Below are positions 1 through 4,560 of a stretch of DNA of 9,836 nt, piece by piece. Position 1 is the stretch's first letter. Every line of letters starts with the position of its first letter. The position numbers and the translations under genes were made by a program. The stretch is from positions 1 to 9,836 of the forward strand of contig CALFCS010000122.1 in assembly GCA_937950565.1 (NCBI GenBank), written 5' to 3'. The notes beneath the pieces were generated by a model that worked only from the letters and a program-made list of their open reading frames with translations, had not been told where the DNA came from and searched no databases. Origin of the DNA: an uncultured Lachnospiraceae bacterium. Lineage in GTDB: Bacteria > Bacillota > Clostridia > Lachnospirales > Lachnospiraceae.

Positions 1-58
1 AATTCATCCCACAAGGAGCAAACATAATCGTATCAATATTCTCTTTAGGCATTTGCAT
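1..58 (-). CDS. 5' fragment of probable DUF3795-domain protein
   Basis: Only the first 19 codons are present; the gene runs off the left edge. ATG at 58 has AGGAG eight bases upstream (67-71). The translation ends ...TIMFAPCGMN. The 'APCGMN' string close to the N terminus is what I recall at the start of DUF3795 proteins, small cysteine-rich proteins thought to bind metal, where the next residues are typically a further cysteine and a CxxC-like pattern. That continuation cannot be seen here, so the family call is inference from a very short string. A second in-frame ATG two codons in (52) is possible but sits further from the ribosome-binding site. It follows the methyltransferase gene by 50 bases on the same strand and probably shares its transcript. 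Confidence 0.55.
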   Translation of the reverse strand, partial: MQMPKENIDTIMFAPCGMN

Positions 59-81
59 TTTTTGTGCTCCTTTCATACTCC

Positions 82-110
82 GGCTTTTCCAGTTCGTGAA
101 ACAGGAATTT
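82..110 (-). repeat. Intergenic repeat copy 1 (cassette-like spacer)
   Basis: This 29-base stretch matches 747-775 at 25 of 29 positions in the same orientation and in the same place relative to genes: it starts at the stop codon of the upstream gene and ends before the ribosome-binding site of the next. On the minus strand it contains CCTGTT, five bases, AACTGG, which can fold into a short stem (TTCCTGTT with AACTGGAA, one T-T mismatch). The five-base loops differ between copies while the arms are kept. Confidence 0.75.
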
Positions 111-726
111 AACAATTAAAGTCTAATTGAACTAATTTCTTTCCATTTGGTAATAGATTTTCTGTCTGTGCTATTAAATTATACCCAATATCTTTCATAG
201 CCTGAATCAGCAAATTTTCTTCCATTTGGTGATGGACTTTATCAAGGTCATCAAATACATGAATATATGGTGAATCAGATACCCAACTGCCATCTATATT
301 TATCTGAATAATACATGAAACATATTTGGGGCAAACGTGCTCAACTGCCTTTTGAAAACAATCATATCCAATATACTCAATTAACAAATTGGCAACCAAT
401 AGTTCAGCGTTTGGAAGTTTATTTGTTTCGTCAATCAAATCTACTTGTATACATTCCAGTATTTCTGAAATATCTGAATACCTTTCTTCAACTGCTTTTA
501 AATACTCTGTGTTAATATCAATCCCGTATACTTTTTTATATTTGTTCTTATCAATATGTTCCAAACCGTTACCACCAGCAATTCCCAAAACCATAACAGA
601 ACTTACTGGATAAGCATTAAATTGTCCTTTCATCATTTGATTCATGTTCTGTAATTGCATAACAGAATCTAATTTCATATGATTCTCATAATCAGACAAT
701 GATATTTCTTCCCACGGATTAGCCAC
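109..726 (-). CDS. Class I SAM-dependent methyltransferase
   Basis: A 205-residue protein with a Rossmann-fold methyltransferase core. The SAM-binding glycine motif VLGIAGGNG is at residues 46-54, the acidic ribose-binding residue is Asp70 in YGIDIN, a second acidic site is Asp96 in QVDL, and the beta4 region ELLVANLLIEY is at 108-118. Only the general fold is assignable: nothing shows whether the substrate is a small molecule, protein or nucleic acid. No DNA-methylase (N/D)PPY motif is present, so a restriction-modification role is unlikely. The start is GTG at 726 with a strong AGGAGG (734-739) seven bases upstream. The coding sequence is AT-rich compared with the phage genes and has no phage hallmark. 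It is 52 bases downstream of the membrane-protein gene, and a 29-base repeat lies in each flanking gap. Confidence 0.82.
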   Translation of the reverse strand: MANPWEEISLSDYENHMKLDSVMQLQNMNQMMKGQFNAYPVSSVMVLGIAGGNGLEHIDKNKYKKVYGIDINTEYLKAVEERYSDISEILECIQVDLIDETNKLPNAELLVANLLIEYIGYDCFQKAVEHVCPKYVSCIIQINIDGSWVSDSPYIHVFDDLDKVHHQMEENLLIQAMKDIGYNLIAQTENLLPNGKKLVQLDFNC

Positions 727-746
727 AACTTCTCCTCCTTAAACTT

Positions 747-775
747 GGATTTTCCAGTTCTATAAACAGGAATTA
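747..775 (-). repeat. Intergenic repeat copy 2 (cassette-like spacer)
   Basis: Direct copy of 82-110 (25 of 29 identical), lying between the membrane-protein stop codon (781-779) and the ribosome-binding site of the methyltransferase. On the minus strand the loop between CCTGTT and AACTGG reads TATAG here and TCACG in copy 1. The substitutions in the loop with retention of both arms suggest that the small hairpin, not just the linear sequence, is conserved. Confidence 0.75.
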
Positions 776-778
776 AAT

Positions 779-1429
779 TTACCAAAAGCGAAATGGAACA
801 ACCGTTTTAATAATTAGCGCAAAAACAATGGAAATCCCCATCATACAAATTGTTTCCTTGACGGATTTTCGTAAAACAAGTATTCCAAGCAGCAACATTA
901 AAAGGTTCAGCCAAGAACGAATATCTATATAAAACATTCCATACACAAAAGCAGTGTTCACCAAAACTCCCAAAATGCCTGCGGAAAGAATAAGGGCAAC
1001 CCAGCCTTTCCCTTTCGCATACCAGCATAAAAAGCCAAGAAACGGAGAGGCGATTGTATATGCAATCCAAATCATAGCATAGCTTCTTGGAAAGAAACCC
1101 GCCACAAAATTACAGTACAGATAATAGCTTGCTACAAATCCTACAAAAAACAGGAAAACATTCATTGCGGCTCTAAATGGCGCATGACTGTATACAGCTA
1201 TACAGACCGCAATCACGATCCACGGTGCAAATCCACCTAAAAAATTGTGAAAATCCAAGGCATTATCAATCGCTTGTAACAGAACCGGAAGATGTCCTTG
1301 CGTATAATCTAAGTATTTGGAAAATGTCCCCATACAGATTCCCAAAAGTAAGATGCCTATTGTAAGAATAATTTGCCTTTTGGTAGAATCTGATTTTTGA
1401 GGTACACGTATTTTATCTAAAGAATCCAT
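779..1429 (-). CDS. Polytopic integral membrane protein, unknown function
   Basis: A 216-residue protein with a basic N-terminal tail of about 19 residues (MDSLDKIRVPQKS...) followed by six to seven hydrophobic segments: roughly IILTIGILLLGICMG, APWIVIAVCIAVY, NVFLFFVGFVASYYLY, MIWIAYTIASPFLGFLCW, ALILSAGILGVLVNTAFVY, LNLLMLLLGILVL and ICMMGISIVFALII. No catalytic or transporter motif is recognisable. It resembles DUF6518-type small membrane proteins of Firmicutes, but I hold that loosely. ATG at 1429 is chosen because GAGGG lies about seven bases upstream; the frame is also open to a GTG at 1465, which has only a weak AAGG and sits in a hairpin. The candidate promoter at 1490-1518 drives it. 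It is probably the first gene of a three-gene AT-rich unit with the methyltransferase and the DUF3795-like gene. Confidence 0.72.
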   Translation of the reverse strand: MDSLDKIRVPQKSDSTKRQIILTIGILLLGICMGTFSKYLDYTQGHLPVLLQAIDNALDFHNFLGGFAPWIVIAVCIAVYSHAPFRAAMNVFLFFVGFVASYYLYCNFVAGFFPRSYAMIWIAYTIASPFLGFLCWYAKGKGWVALILSAGILGVLVNTAFVYGMFYIDIRSWLNLLMLLLGILVLRKSVKETICMMGISIVFALIIKTVVPFRFW

Positions 1430-1457
1430 TATTGCCCTCACAAAATAACGATTTACC

Positions 1458-1481
1458 GCTGTCACCGGACAGCCTTTTTTT
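1458..1481 (+). terminator. Hairpin plus T-run, terminator-like on the + strand
   Basis: GCTGTC (1458-1463), ACCG loop, GACAGC (1468-1473), then C and seven T (1475-1481). As a rightward terminator it has the right shape, but no rightward gene is seen to its left. For the leftward transcript from the promoter at 1490-1518 the same bases form a 5' UTR hairpin just upstream of the membrane-protein start. Either role is possible. Confidence 0.4.
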
Positions 1482-1510
1482 CTCTACCAATCATAACAGA
1501 AAAAGGCTGT
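1469..1510. promoter_or_regulatory. 11-base perfect dyad overlapping promoter, possible operator
   Basis: ACAGCCTTTTT (1469-1479) and AAAAAGGCTGT (1500-1510) are perfect inverted copies separated by 20 bases. The right arm falls inside the -35/-10 spacer of the candidate promoter and the left arm just downstream of its -10, so a dimeric repressor or an RNA hairpin is conceivable. The symmetry is directly visible; the regulatory role is inference. Confidence 0.45.
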
Positions 1511-1518
1511 TTTAGCAA
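1490..1518 (-). promoter_or_regulatory. Sigma-A-type promoter for the membrane-protein gene
   Basis: On the minus strand TTGCTA (1518-1513) and TATGAT (1495-1490) are separated by exactly 17 bases. The -10 matches TATAAT at five of six positions and the -35 matches TTGACA at four of six. Transcription would start near 1483, about 55 bases ahead of the ATG at 1429. Confidence 0.55.
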
Positions 1519-1551
1519 TCAGAACCGGTCCATTTATCTTAACTGATTTTG

Positions 1552-1613
1552 TATCCGCACCTTCTTGAGAAACCCAGTAATTTCAATGTTTTTGCACCAA
1601 AAAGGTATGGATA
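1552..1613. repeat. Inverted repeat H1: 10-base arms, 42-base spacing
   Basis: TATCCGCACC (1552-1561) pairs with GGTATGGATA (1604-1613): eight Watson-Crick pairs, one G-T and one mismatch. The gap is exactly 42 bases. The arms are the same motif as in H3 (1899-1960), where the gap is also 42, but the 42-base interiors are not alike. This and the following repeats fill the gene-free stretch from about 1500 to 1996. In that stretch the only open frame, 1734-1534 minus, starts with TTG, has no ribosome-binding site and is built largely from repeat arms. Confidence 0.7.
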
Positions 1614-1622
1614 TTGTTTTGG
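1599..1622 (+). repeat. Direct repeat, copy 1 (24 bases)
   Basis: AAAAAGGT, A, TGGATAT, TG, TTTTGG matches 1946-1969 at 21 of 24 positions, in the same orientation and 347 bases away. It covers the right arm of H1 plus flanks on both sides, so similarity extends beyond the palindromic arm itself. An inverted, diverged copy of its core lies at 1891-1908. Confidence 0.75.
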
Positions 1623-1628
1623 GAATAT

Positions 1629-1730
1629 TATACTGCACACCAGTTAAATTTACAGTAGAACCCGACTGCAGGCCGCCAGCCAAACACTTTAACAGGTGCA
1701 CTACTGTAAATCCTGGCGGCGTGCAGTATA
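1629..1730. repeat. Nested inverted repeat H2 (two 10-base perfect arms)
   Basis: Outer arms TATACTGCAC (1629-1638) and GTGCAGTATA (1721-1730) are perfect inverted copies. Inner arms TTTACAGTAG (1649-1658) and CTACTGTAAA (1701-1710) are also perfect. They are separated by a symmetric 10 x 10 base unpaired stretch, and the innermost gap is 42 bases. A competing helix exists: CTGCAGGCCGCCAG (1666-1679) pairs with 1713-1726 at 13 of 14 positions and would exclude the outer and inner arms. No gene is supported here. Confidence 0.8.
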
Positions 1731-1759
1731 GCAATTAAAAGCTATCCCATTTTTGGGGG

Positions 1760-1853
1760 TTCCGACACATTCTGAAAAATTGATATCGACAAATGGCTTA
1801 AATACGCTTTTTCCCTGATTGTTTACATTTTGAAAAATCAGAATGTGTCGGAA
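1760..1853. repeat. Perfect 16-base inverted repeat H4
   Basis: TTCCGACACATTCTGA (1760-1775) and its exact reverse complement (1838-1853) flank 62 bases. This resembles the termini of a small non-autonomous mobile element or a short invertible segment. No target-site duplication is obvious directly outside the arms, and I see no convincing promoter inside the 62 bases in either orientation. Confidence 0.75.
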
Positions 1854-1854
1854 A

Positions 1855-1886
1855 CAGATGATTTTATGGATAAAAAATCACATCTG
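1855..1886. repeat. Short AT-rich hairpin H5
   Basis: CAGATG (1855-1860) and CATCTG (1881-1886) pair, and the inner ATTTT and AAAAT bases extend the stem past a two-base bulge. It abuts H4 with one base between them. Confidence 0.5.
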
Positions 1887-1890
1887 ATAG

Positions 1891-1968
1891 CAAAACAAAA
1901 TCCACACCATTATTTCCGGGAATGCCCATATATAGCGGCTTTCATAAAAAGGTGTGGATATGCTTTTG
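1891..1968. repeat. Inverted repeat H3: 42-base spacing, extended stem
   Basis: ATCCACACC (1900-1908) pairs perfectly with GGTGTGGAT (1951-1959). Counting the 10-base arm 1899-1908 and 1951-1960, the gap is 42 bases, the same as in H1 and inner H2. Outward the stem continues imperfectly over CAAAA (1891-1895) and CTTTTG (1963-1968), 15 of 18 positions paired. The left arm can alternatively pair with 1604-1621 (16 of 18), which would enclose H2, H4 and H5 in one multibranched fold. Confidence 0.72.
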
Positions 1969-1969
1969 G
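1946..1969 (+). repeat. Direct repeat, copy 2 (24 bases)
   Basis: Second copy of the element at 1599-1622, with three substitutions. It contains the right arm of H3. Together the two copies bracket the segment holding H2, H4 and H5. Confidence 0.75.
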
Positions 1970-1981
1970 TTGTGATAATTC

Positions 1982-2008
1982 GACTTAATTTTAACGTTAA
2001 AATAAGTC
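1982..2008. repeat. Palindrome at the end of the chaperone gene
   Basis: GACTTAATTTTAAC (1982-1995) and GTTAAAATAAGTC (1996-2008) form a nearly perfect palindrome with one bulged A, centred on ACGT. It overlaps the last codons and the TAA stop (1999-1997) of the GT reading frame, and marks where recognisable phage sequence ends. It lacks a T-run, so it is not a standard intrinsic terminator. Confidence 0.6.
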
Positions 2009-2535
2009 CATATCCGCCTGTGTTCCAAGCTCACAGTACCGGTACCCGTCATTTACCTGCTCCGTATACATATCATTGATAAGTCCGATAGACAGCAGCT
2101 CCGTATCTGCCATGGATATCCCCAACTGTACGCACCGGAGCAGGAACAGCGGTGTTGTCATTTCACGCTCTGTTGGGCGAAGTTTTTTTTAGCCTCTGCA
2201 TCCGTCTGCACGTTCAGCCCCCACAGCCTGATAAGCTCCGGCAGCACCTGGTAAATGGAAAATGTATTGAATCCGTCCAGCCATTCCTCCACATCGTCAG
2301 GAATCGCCGGGTCTGCATGTTTCGCCATAGTATAGGCGATATTCTCAAACATCTCCAATGAAAACAGGTCAAGGTTGGAATGCTCCTCGTCCCCTTCCCC
2401 GATGCTCTTTTCCAGAATCCGTAAGTCCTTATAGATATCCCTCTGGAACTTCAACCGGTAAATCCTCGGGATTGCCGCCGATGCCTTGAACAGCACCTCT
2501 TTCCCGTCAATCCCTATCTTTTTTACAATGCTCAT
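1997..2535 (-). CDS. Tail assembly chaperone GT (programmed -1 frameshift product)
   Basis: Translation starting at 2535 shifts by -1 at the slippery run at 2188-2182 and continues to TAA at 1999-1997: 118 codons in the first frame and 61 in the second, 179 residues in total. The shifted part contains MADTELLSIGLINDMYTEQ (about residues 142-160) and ends TQADMDLF. This matches the T domain of siphovirus GT chaperones, which typically carry a 'MADMDLLTxGMxxDM' block and end in 'TQxDFDxF'. The extension lacks its own ribosome-binding site at the junction, so it is made by frameshifting. By analogy with lambda G/GT, GT bridges tape-measure and major tail protein during tail assembly. The tape-measure gene that normally follows is not found. 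Confidence 0.85.
2158..2535 (-). CDS. Tail assembly chaperone G (unshifted product)
   Basis: A 125-residue protein from ATG 2535 to TGA 2160-2158, with GGAGG (2546-2550) ten bases upstream. The frame is open further up to 2631, but that part overlaps the major tail gene and has no initiation signal. The order major tail protein, then G with a frameshifted T, is diagnostic of siphoviruses, and the family is the Firmicutes TIGR/Pfam tail-chaperone type (N-terminal region rich in FKxxAAIPRxYRLKFxRD). The lambda model has excess G and a few per cent GT cooperating to keep the tape-measure protein soluble and recruit tube subunits. It follows the major tail gene by 16 bases. Confidence 0.85.
   Translation of the reverse strand: MSIVKKIGIDGKEVLFKASAAIPRIYRLKFQRDIYKDLRILEKSIGEGDEEHSNLDLFSLEMFENIAYTMAKHADPAIPDDVEEWLDGFNTFSIYQVLPELIRLWGLNVQTDAEAKKNFAQQSVK
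2182..2188 (-). promoter_or_regulatory. -1 ribosomal frameshift slippery heptamer
   Basis: The minus strand reads GCT AAA AAA AAC in the G frame, eight A in a row (2190-2183). This contains the heptamer A AAA AAC, the classical X XXY YYZ form, in the correct register. Slipping back one base makes the next codon CTT at 2182-2180 and opens the T domain. The unshifted frame stops eight codons further on. Confidence 0.88.
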
Positions 2536-2551
2536 ACCCTTCCAGCCTCCT

Positions 2552-3148
2552 TTAACCCTGTCCTTCCCCAGCCCCGCCTCCGGCCTCTGCCTTCGGTGCC
2601 GGCATATATACGTTCTTATACCAGTTCTCATACGTTTCCGCAGAAGTCCTGTTCCCGGTCTTCGCCTTCACATACCCGCTCGCCAGCGGCCTTGCCTTGA
2701 CCGTCAGCGTCTCCGTCTGCACCTCCCGGCTTTCCTCATTGGTCTTGCCCTCGATCTTCGGACGGCTGGCGGAACAGTTATACAGCACATGCCTGATCTT
2801 GCGGATATCCCCGTCAAACTCAAACAGCAGGGCAAAGGCTCCGGTCTCGGAGTTGGCATTCTCCACCAGCACCTCATTCCCGTCCGCTTCCTCTTTCAGC
2901 ACGTCCGTCCGGAAGCTCTCCGGGATCAGCGCCAGCTCCAGATCCCCGTCATAGCCCATATTGTTGGCAATGATGTAATACTCAATGCCGTCCGCATAAA
3001 AGGATTCCGGCTCCCCGTTTGGGTCCAGCGCCAGCGACACCGCGCCGGGCATCGCCACCGGCGTGTCAAACGACATCTCCCCGGCCTCTGACACCTTCTG
3101 CAGCGCATAATGGCAGTTGCAGATATTGAACTTCACCTTGTTATTCAT
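2552..3148 (-). CDS. Major tail tube protein, phi13 family
   Basis: A 198-residue protein that polymerises as hexameric rings around the tape measure to form the tail tube. The N-terminal pattern NKVKFNICNCHYAL, the mid-region ESFYADGIEYYIIANNMGYDGDLELALIPESF (about 48-79) and the block ALLFEFDGDIRKIRHVLYNCSASRP match the phi13-type major tail protein family (TIGR01603) as I know it. The last 20 residues are Gly/Ala/Glu-rich, a low-complexity tail rather than a separate Ig-like domain. ATG 3148 has GGAGG ten bases upstream, within the end of the preceding gene. Position just before G/GT supports the call. Expected to be strongly expressed in lytic growth. Confidence 0.88.
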   Translation of the reverse strand: MNNKVKFNICNCHYALQKVSEAGEMSFDTPVAMPGAVSLALDPNGEPESFYADGIEYYIIANNMGYDGDLELALIPESFRTDVLKEEADGNEVLVENANSETGAFALLFEFDGDIRKIRHVLYNCSASRPKIEGKTNEESREVQTETLTVKARPLASGYVKAKTGNRTSAETYENWYKNVYMPAPKAEAGGGAGEGQG

Positions 3149-3153
3149 CCAGT

Positions 3154-3471
3154 CTATACCTCCATCTCATACAGCACTTCATAAAGCTTTTCCGACTCAA
3201 TCCAAACTTCGCTCTTCCCGTAGAAGATGCCGTGCCGGAGCAGCACCGCCTCCACGGTTTCTTCCAGCTCCGGGTCCTTCAAGTCCGTATACAGCTCTAT
3301 GTCCAGCTCATTTATTTTAAAATACGCGATCCCATCCGCTGAAAAATTATCGGCCCTGGGATATAAAAACACCGCAAACGGCGGTTCCGGCGCTTCCCCT
3401 TCCACGAAATGGTCATAGGCAAAGGGAAGCCCCATTTCCCCCATCATTTTCAGCACATTTTCATGGCTCAT
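3154..3471 (-). CDS. Tail terminator / tail completion protein (gp11-like)
   Basis: A 105-residue acidic protein (MSHENVLKMMGEMGLPFAYDHF...) located between the gp10-like gene and the major tail gene. This slot in Firmicutes siphoviruses holds the tail terminator, which caps the tube and joins it to the head. Mid-protein segments PPFAVFLYPRADNFSADG and YFKINELDIELYTDLKDPELEETVEAVL fit the short alpha/beta fold of those proteins, where 'ELYTDxKD' strings are common. The ATG (3471-3469) overlaps the TGA of the previous gene (3470-3468) as ATGA, implying translational coupling. Identity rests mainly on context. Confidence 0.68.
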   Translation of the reverse strand: MSHENVLKMMGEMGLPFAYDHFVEGEAPEPPFAVFLYPRADNFSADGIAYFKINELDIELYTDLKDPELEETVEAVLLRHGIFYGKSEVWIESEKLYEVLYEMEV

Positions 3472-3854
3472 TCAGTCAGCCCCCTTCTGATGCCTTCCTC
3501 CAGTTCCCGGATGCCCTTTTCCTCCGCCGGGGCGATATGCGGGATGGCCCGTACCCGTCCGCCTCCCCGCTTCGCATGGCCTTTTTCCAAAAGGTGGGTA
3601 AGCTGGCAGCGGTTCCTGCTGTGTACCACCACTTCCAGCGTGCTGGAAGTCTCCATCTGCCGCTTCACCGCCCAGCTCTTCTTATACCGTCCGGACTTCA
3701 CCGGCGCACCCGCCTGTGTCTCCTTTTTCACCGTATCCCCGGCTTTCTTCACACAGTCCTTCATCACGTCCGTGGCAAGCTGGGCATACTCCATCAGCCC
3801 GTCCATGATAGCATCCGCCATCTGGTCCACGGAAACCCTCTGATTGTTTGACAC
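3468..3854 (-). CDS. HK97 gp10-like head-tail protein
   Basis: A 128-residue basic protein with the gp10 family (PF04883-type) signature: an amphipathic N-terminal helix, then APVKSGRYKKSWAVKRQ (about residues 50-66), a beta-strand stretch, and LTHLLEKGHAKRGGGRVRAIPHIAPAEEKG. The LxxLLExGxxxRxGGxVxAxPHIxPA block is the most conserved part of this family, implicated in tail completion or head-tail joining. The start is GTG at 3854 with AGAGGT six bases upstream, only four bases after the previous stop codon. Full length for the family. Confidence 0.85.
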   Translation of the reverse strand: MSNNQRVSVDQMADAIMDGLMEYAQLATDVMKDCVKKAGDTVKKETQAGAPVKSGRYKKSWAVKRQMETSSTLEVVVHSRNRCQLTHLLEKGHAKRGGGRVRAIPHIAPAEEKGIRELEEGIRRGLTE

Positions 3855-3858
3855 CCTA

Positions 3859-4242
3859 TCACCTCTTTGACAGGGAAGCCCGCAGCTTCAATGTCTTATT
3901 CTGATACCGCACGTTATCAATAAAAGTGATATCATATACCTGTTCACGGAACAGGATACGGTAATGCTCCGTATCCATGGCAGAGACCTCCGAACAGTAC
4001 CGGATAATGAAATAGATATCCTTCTGCGCGTTGACCTGCGCCGCCTCCCAGTATTCCTTCCCGGAAAGGCTGTTCACATAGGCAGAGCAGGAAAAATAGT
4101 CCTCCCAGGACAGCACATGGTTTCCGGCTTTGTCATTCCCCAGGGAGCTCTTCTGGATCGTGATCCGCTCCCTCCACGCCCCCAGGGGATACCTCTGCCG
4201 GTAGTTCCCGCCTGTCCCGTTACTTCCCAATTCTTCCGCCAT
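3859..4242 (-). CDS. Head closure protein (SPP1 gp16-like adaptor)
   Basis: A 127-residue protein of the phage head-tail adaptor family (PF05521 type). Recognisable parts are GAWRERITIQKSSLGNDKAGNHVLSWEDYFSCSAYVNSL, followed by KEYWEAAQVNAQKDIYFIIRY and the C-terminal HYRILFREQVYDITFIDNVRYQNKTLKLRAS. This 'R(I/V)xIQ...D..G....W.D...AYV...' layout is typical. It would bind under the connector ring and plug the filled head. ATG 4242 overlaps the previous stop as TGATG, with AGGAAG upstream; the frame is open to 4269 but that longer start lies inside the connector gene. Confidence 0.82.
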   Translation of the reverse strand: MAEELGSNGTGGNYRQRYPLGAWRERITIQKSSLGNDKAGNHVLSWEDYFSCSAYVNSLSGKEYWEAAQVNAQKDIYFIIRYCSEVSAMDTEHYRILFREQVYDITFIDNVRYQNKTLKLRASLSKR

Positions 4243-4520
4243 CAGAACACTTCCTTCCGTATCCCGCACAGCAGGGAGCGTAAGGTCTGCACCAGCTCCC
4301 CATGGTCCGCCTGCTCCCTGTGCTCATACAAATAGGCAGCCACATACAGGACGGCGATCCTCGCCATGGGAAGATGCCCTTCCAGCTCCCCCGCTTCCAT
4401 CCGCGCCATATCCGCACACATGCTCTCCCCTGTTTCCAACAGCCCGGAAATAAATGCATCCTCATCCGCGCTGTCCACCCGGAGATACTGCTTTGCCTCT
4501 TCCAGTGTCACAACCGCCAT
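4242..4520 (-). CDS. Head-tail connector protein (HK97 gp6-like)
   Basis: A 92-residue helical protein: VTLEEAKQYLRVDSADEDAFISGLLETGESMCADMARM at residues 4-41, then a second helical half with IAVLYVAAYLYEHREQAD. The 'TLEExKxYLRVDxxDED' opening and the 'YLYxxREQA' block are diagnostic of the gp6-like DNA-packaging/connector family. It would form a ring below the portal and provide the surface for the head closure protein. AGGAGG sits eight bases before ATG 4520. It lies immediately downstream of the capsid gene, the canonical position. Confidence 0.88.
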   Translation of the reverse strand: MAVVTLEEAKQYLRVDSADEDAFISGLLETGESMCADMARMEAGELEGHLPMARIAVLYVAAYLYEHREQADHGELVQTLRSLLCGIRKEVF

Positions 4521-4560
4521 CCCGCAGCCCTCCTGCCTTCAAAACTCTGCTTCCGGTTCC

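Noticed and set aside
82..775. The gap repeats as integron attC sites
   Set aside because: No RYYYAAC and GTTRRRY core pair in matching positions, the repeats are shorter than attC, and there is no integrase in view. Kept only as a cassette-like observation.
1534..1734. Open frame of 66 codons on the minus strand
   Set aside because: It begins at TTG with no ribosome-binding site and its sequence is made up mainly of the H1 and H2 repeat arms; no recognisable protein family.
1776..1837. Invertible promoter inside H4
   Set aside because: TTGATA near the left arm has no acceptable -10 at 16 to 18 bases in either orientation, so a promoter claim is not supported.
1552..1960. CRISPR array
   Set aside because: The repeats are inverted pairs of about 10 bases with two different arm sequences, not direct repeats of 23 to 40 bases with regular spacers, and no cas gene is present.
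2486..3091. Plus-strand frame opposite the major tail gene
   Set aside because: Antisense shadow of the phi13-type tail gene, with no ribosome-binding site and a biased composition.
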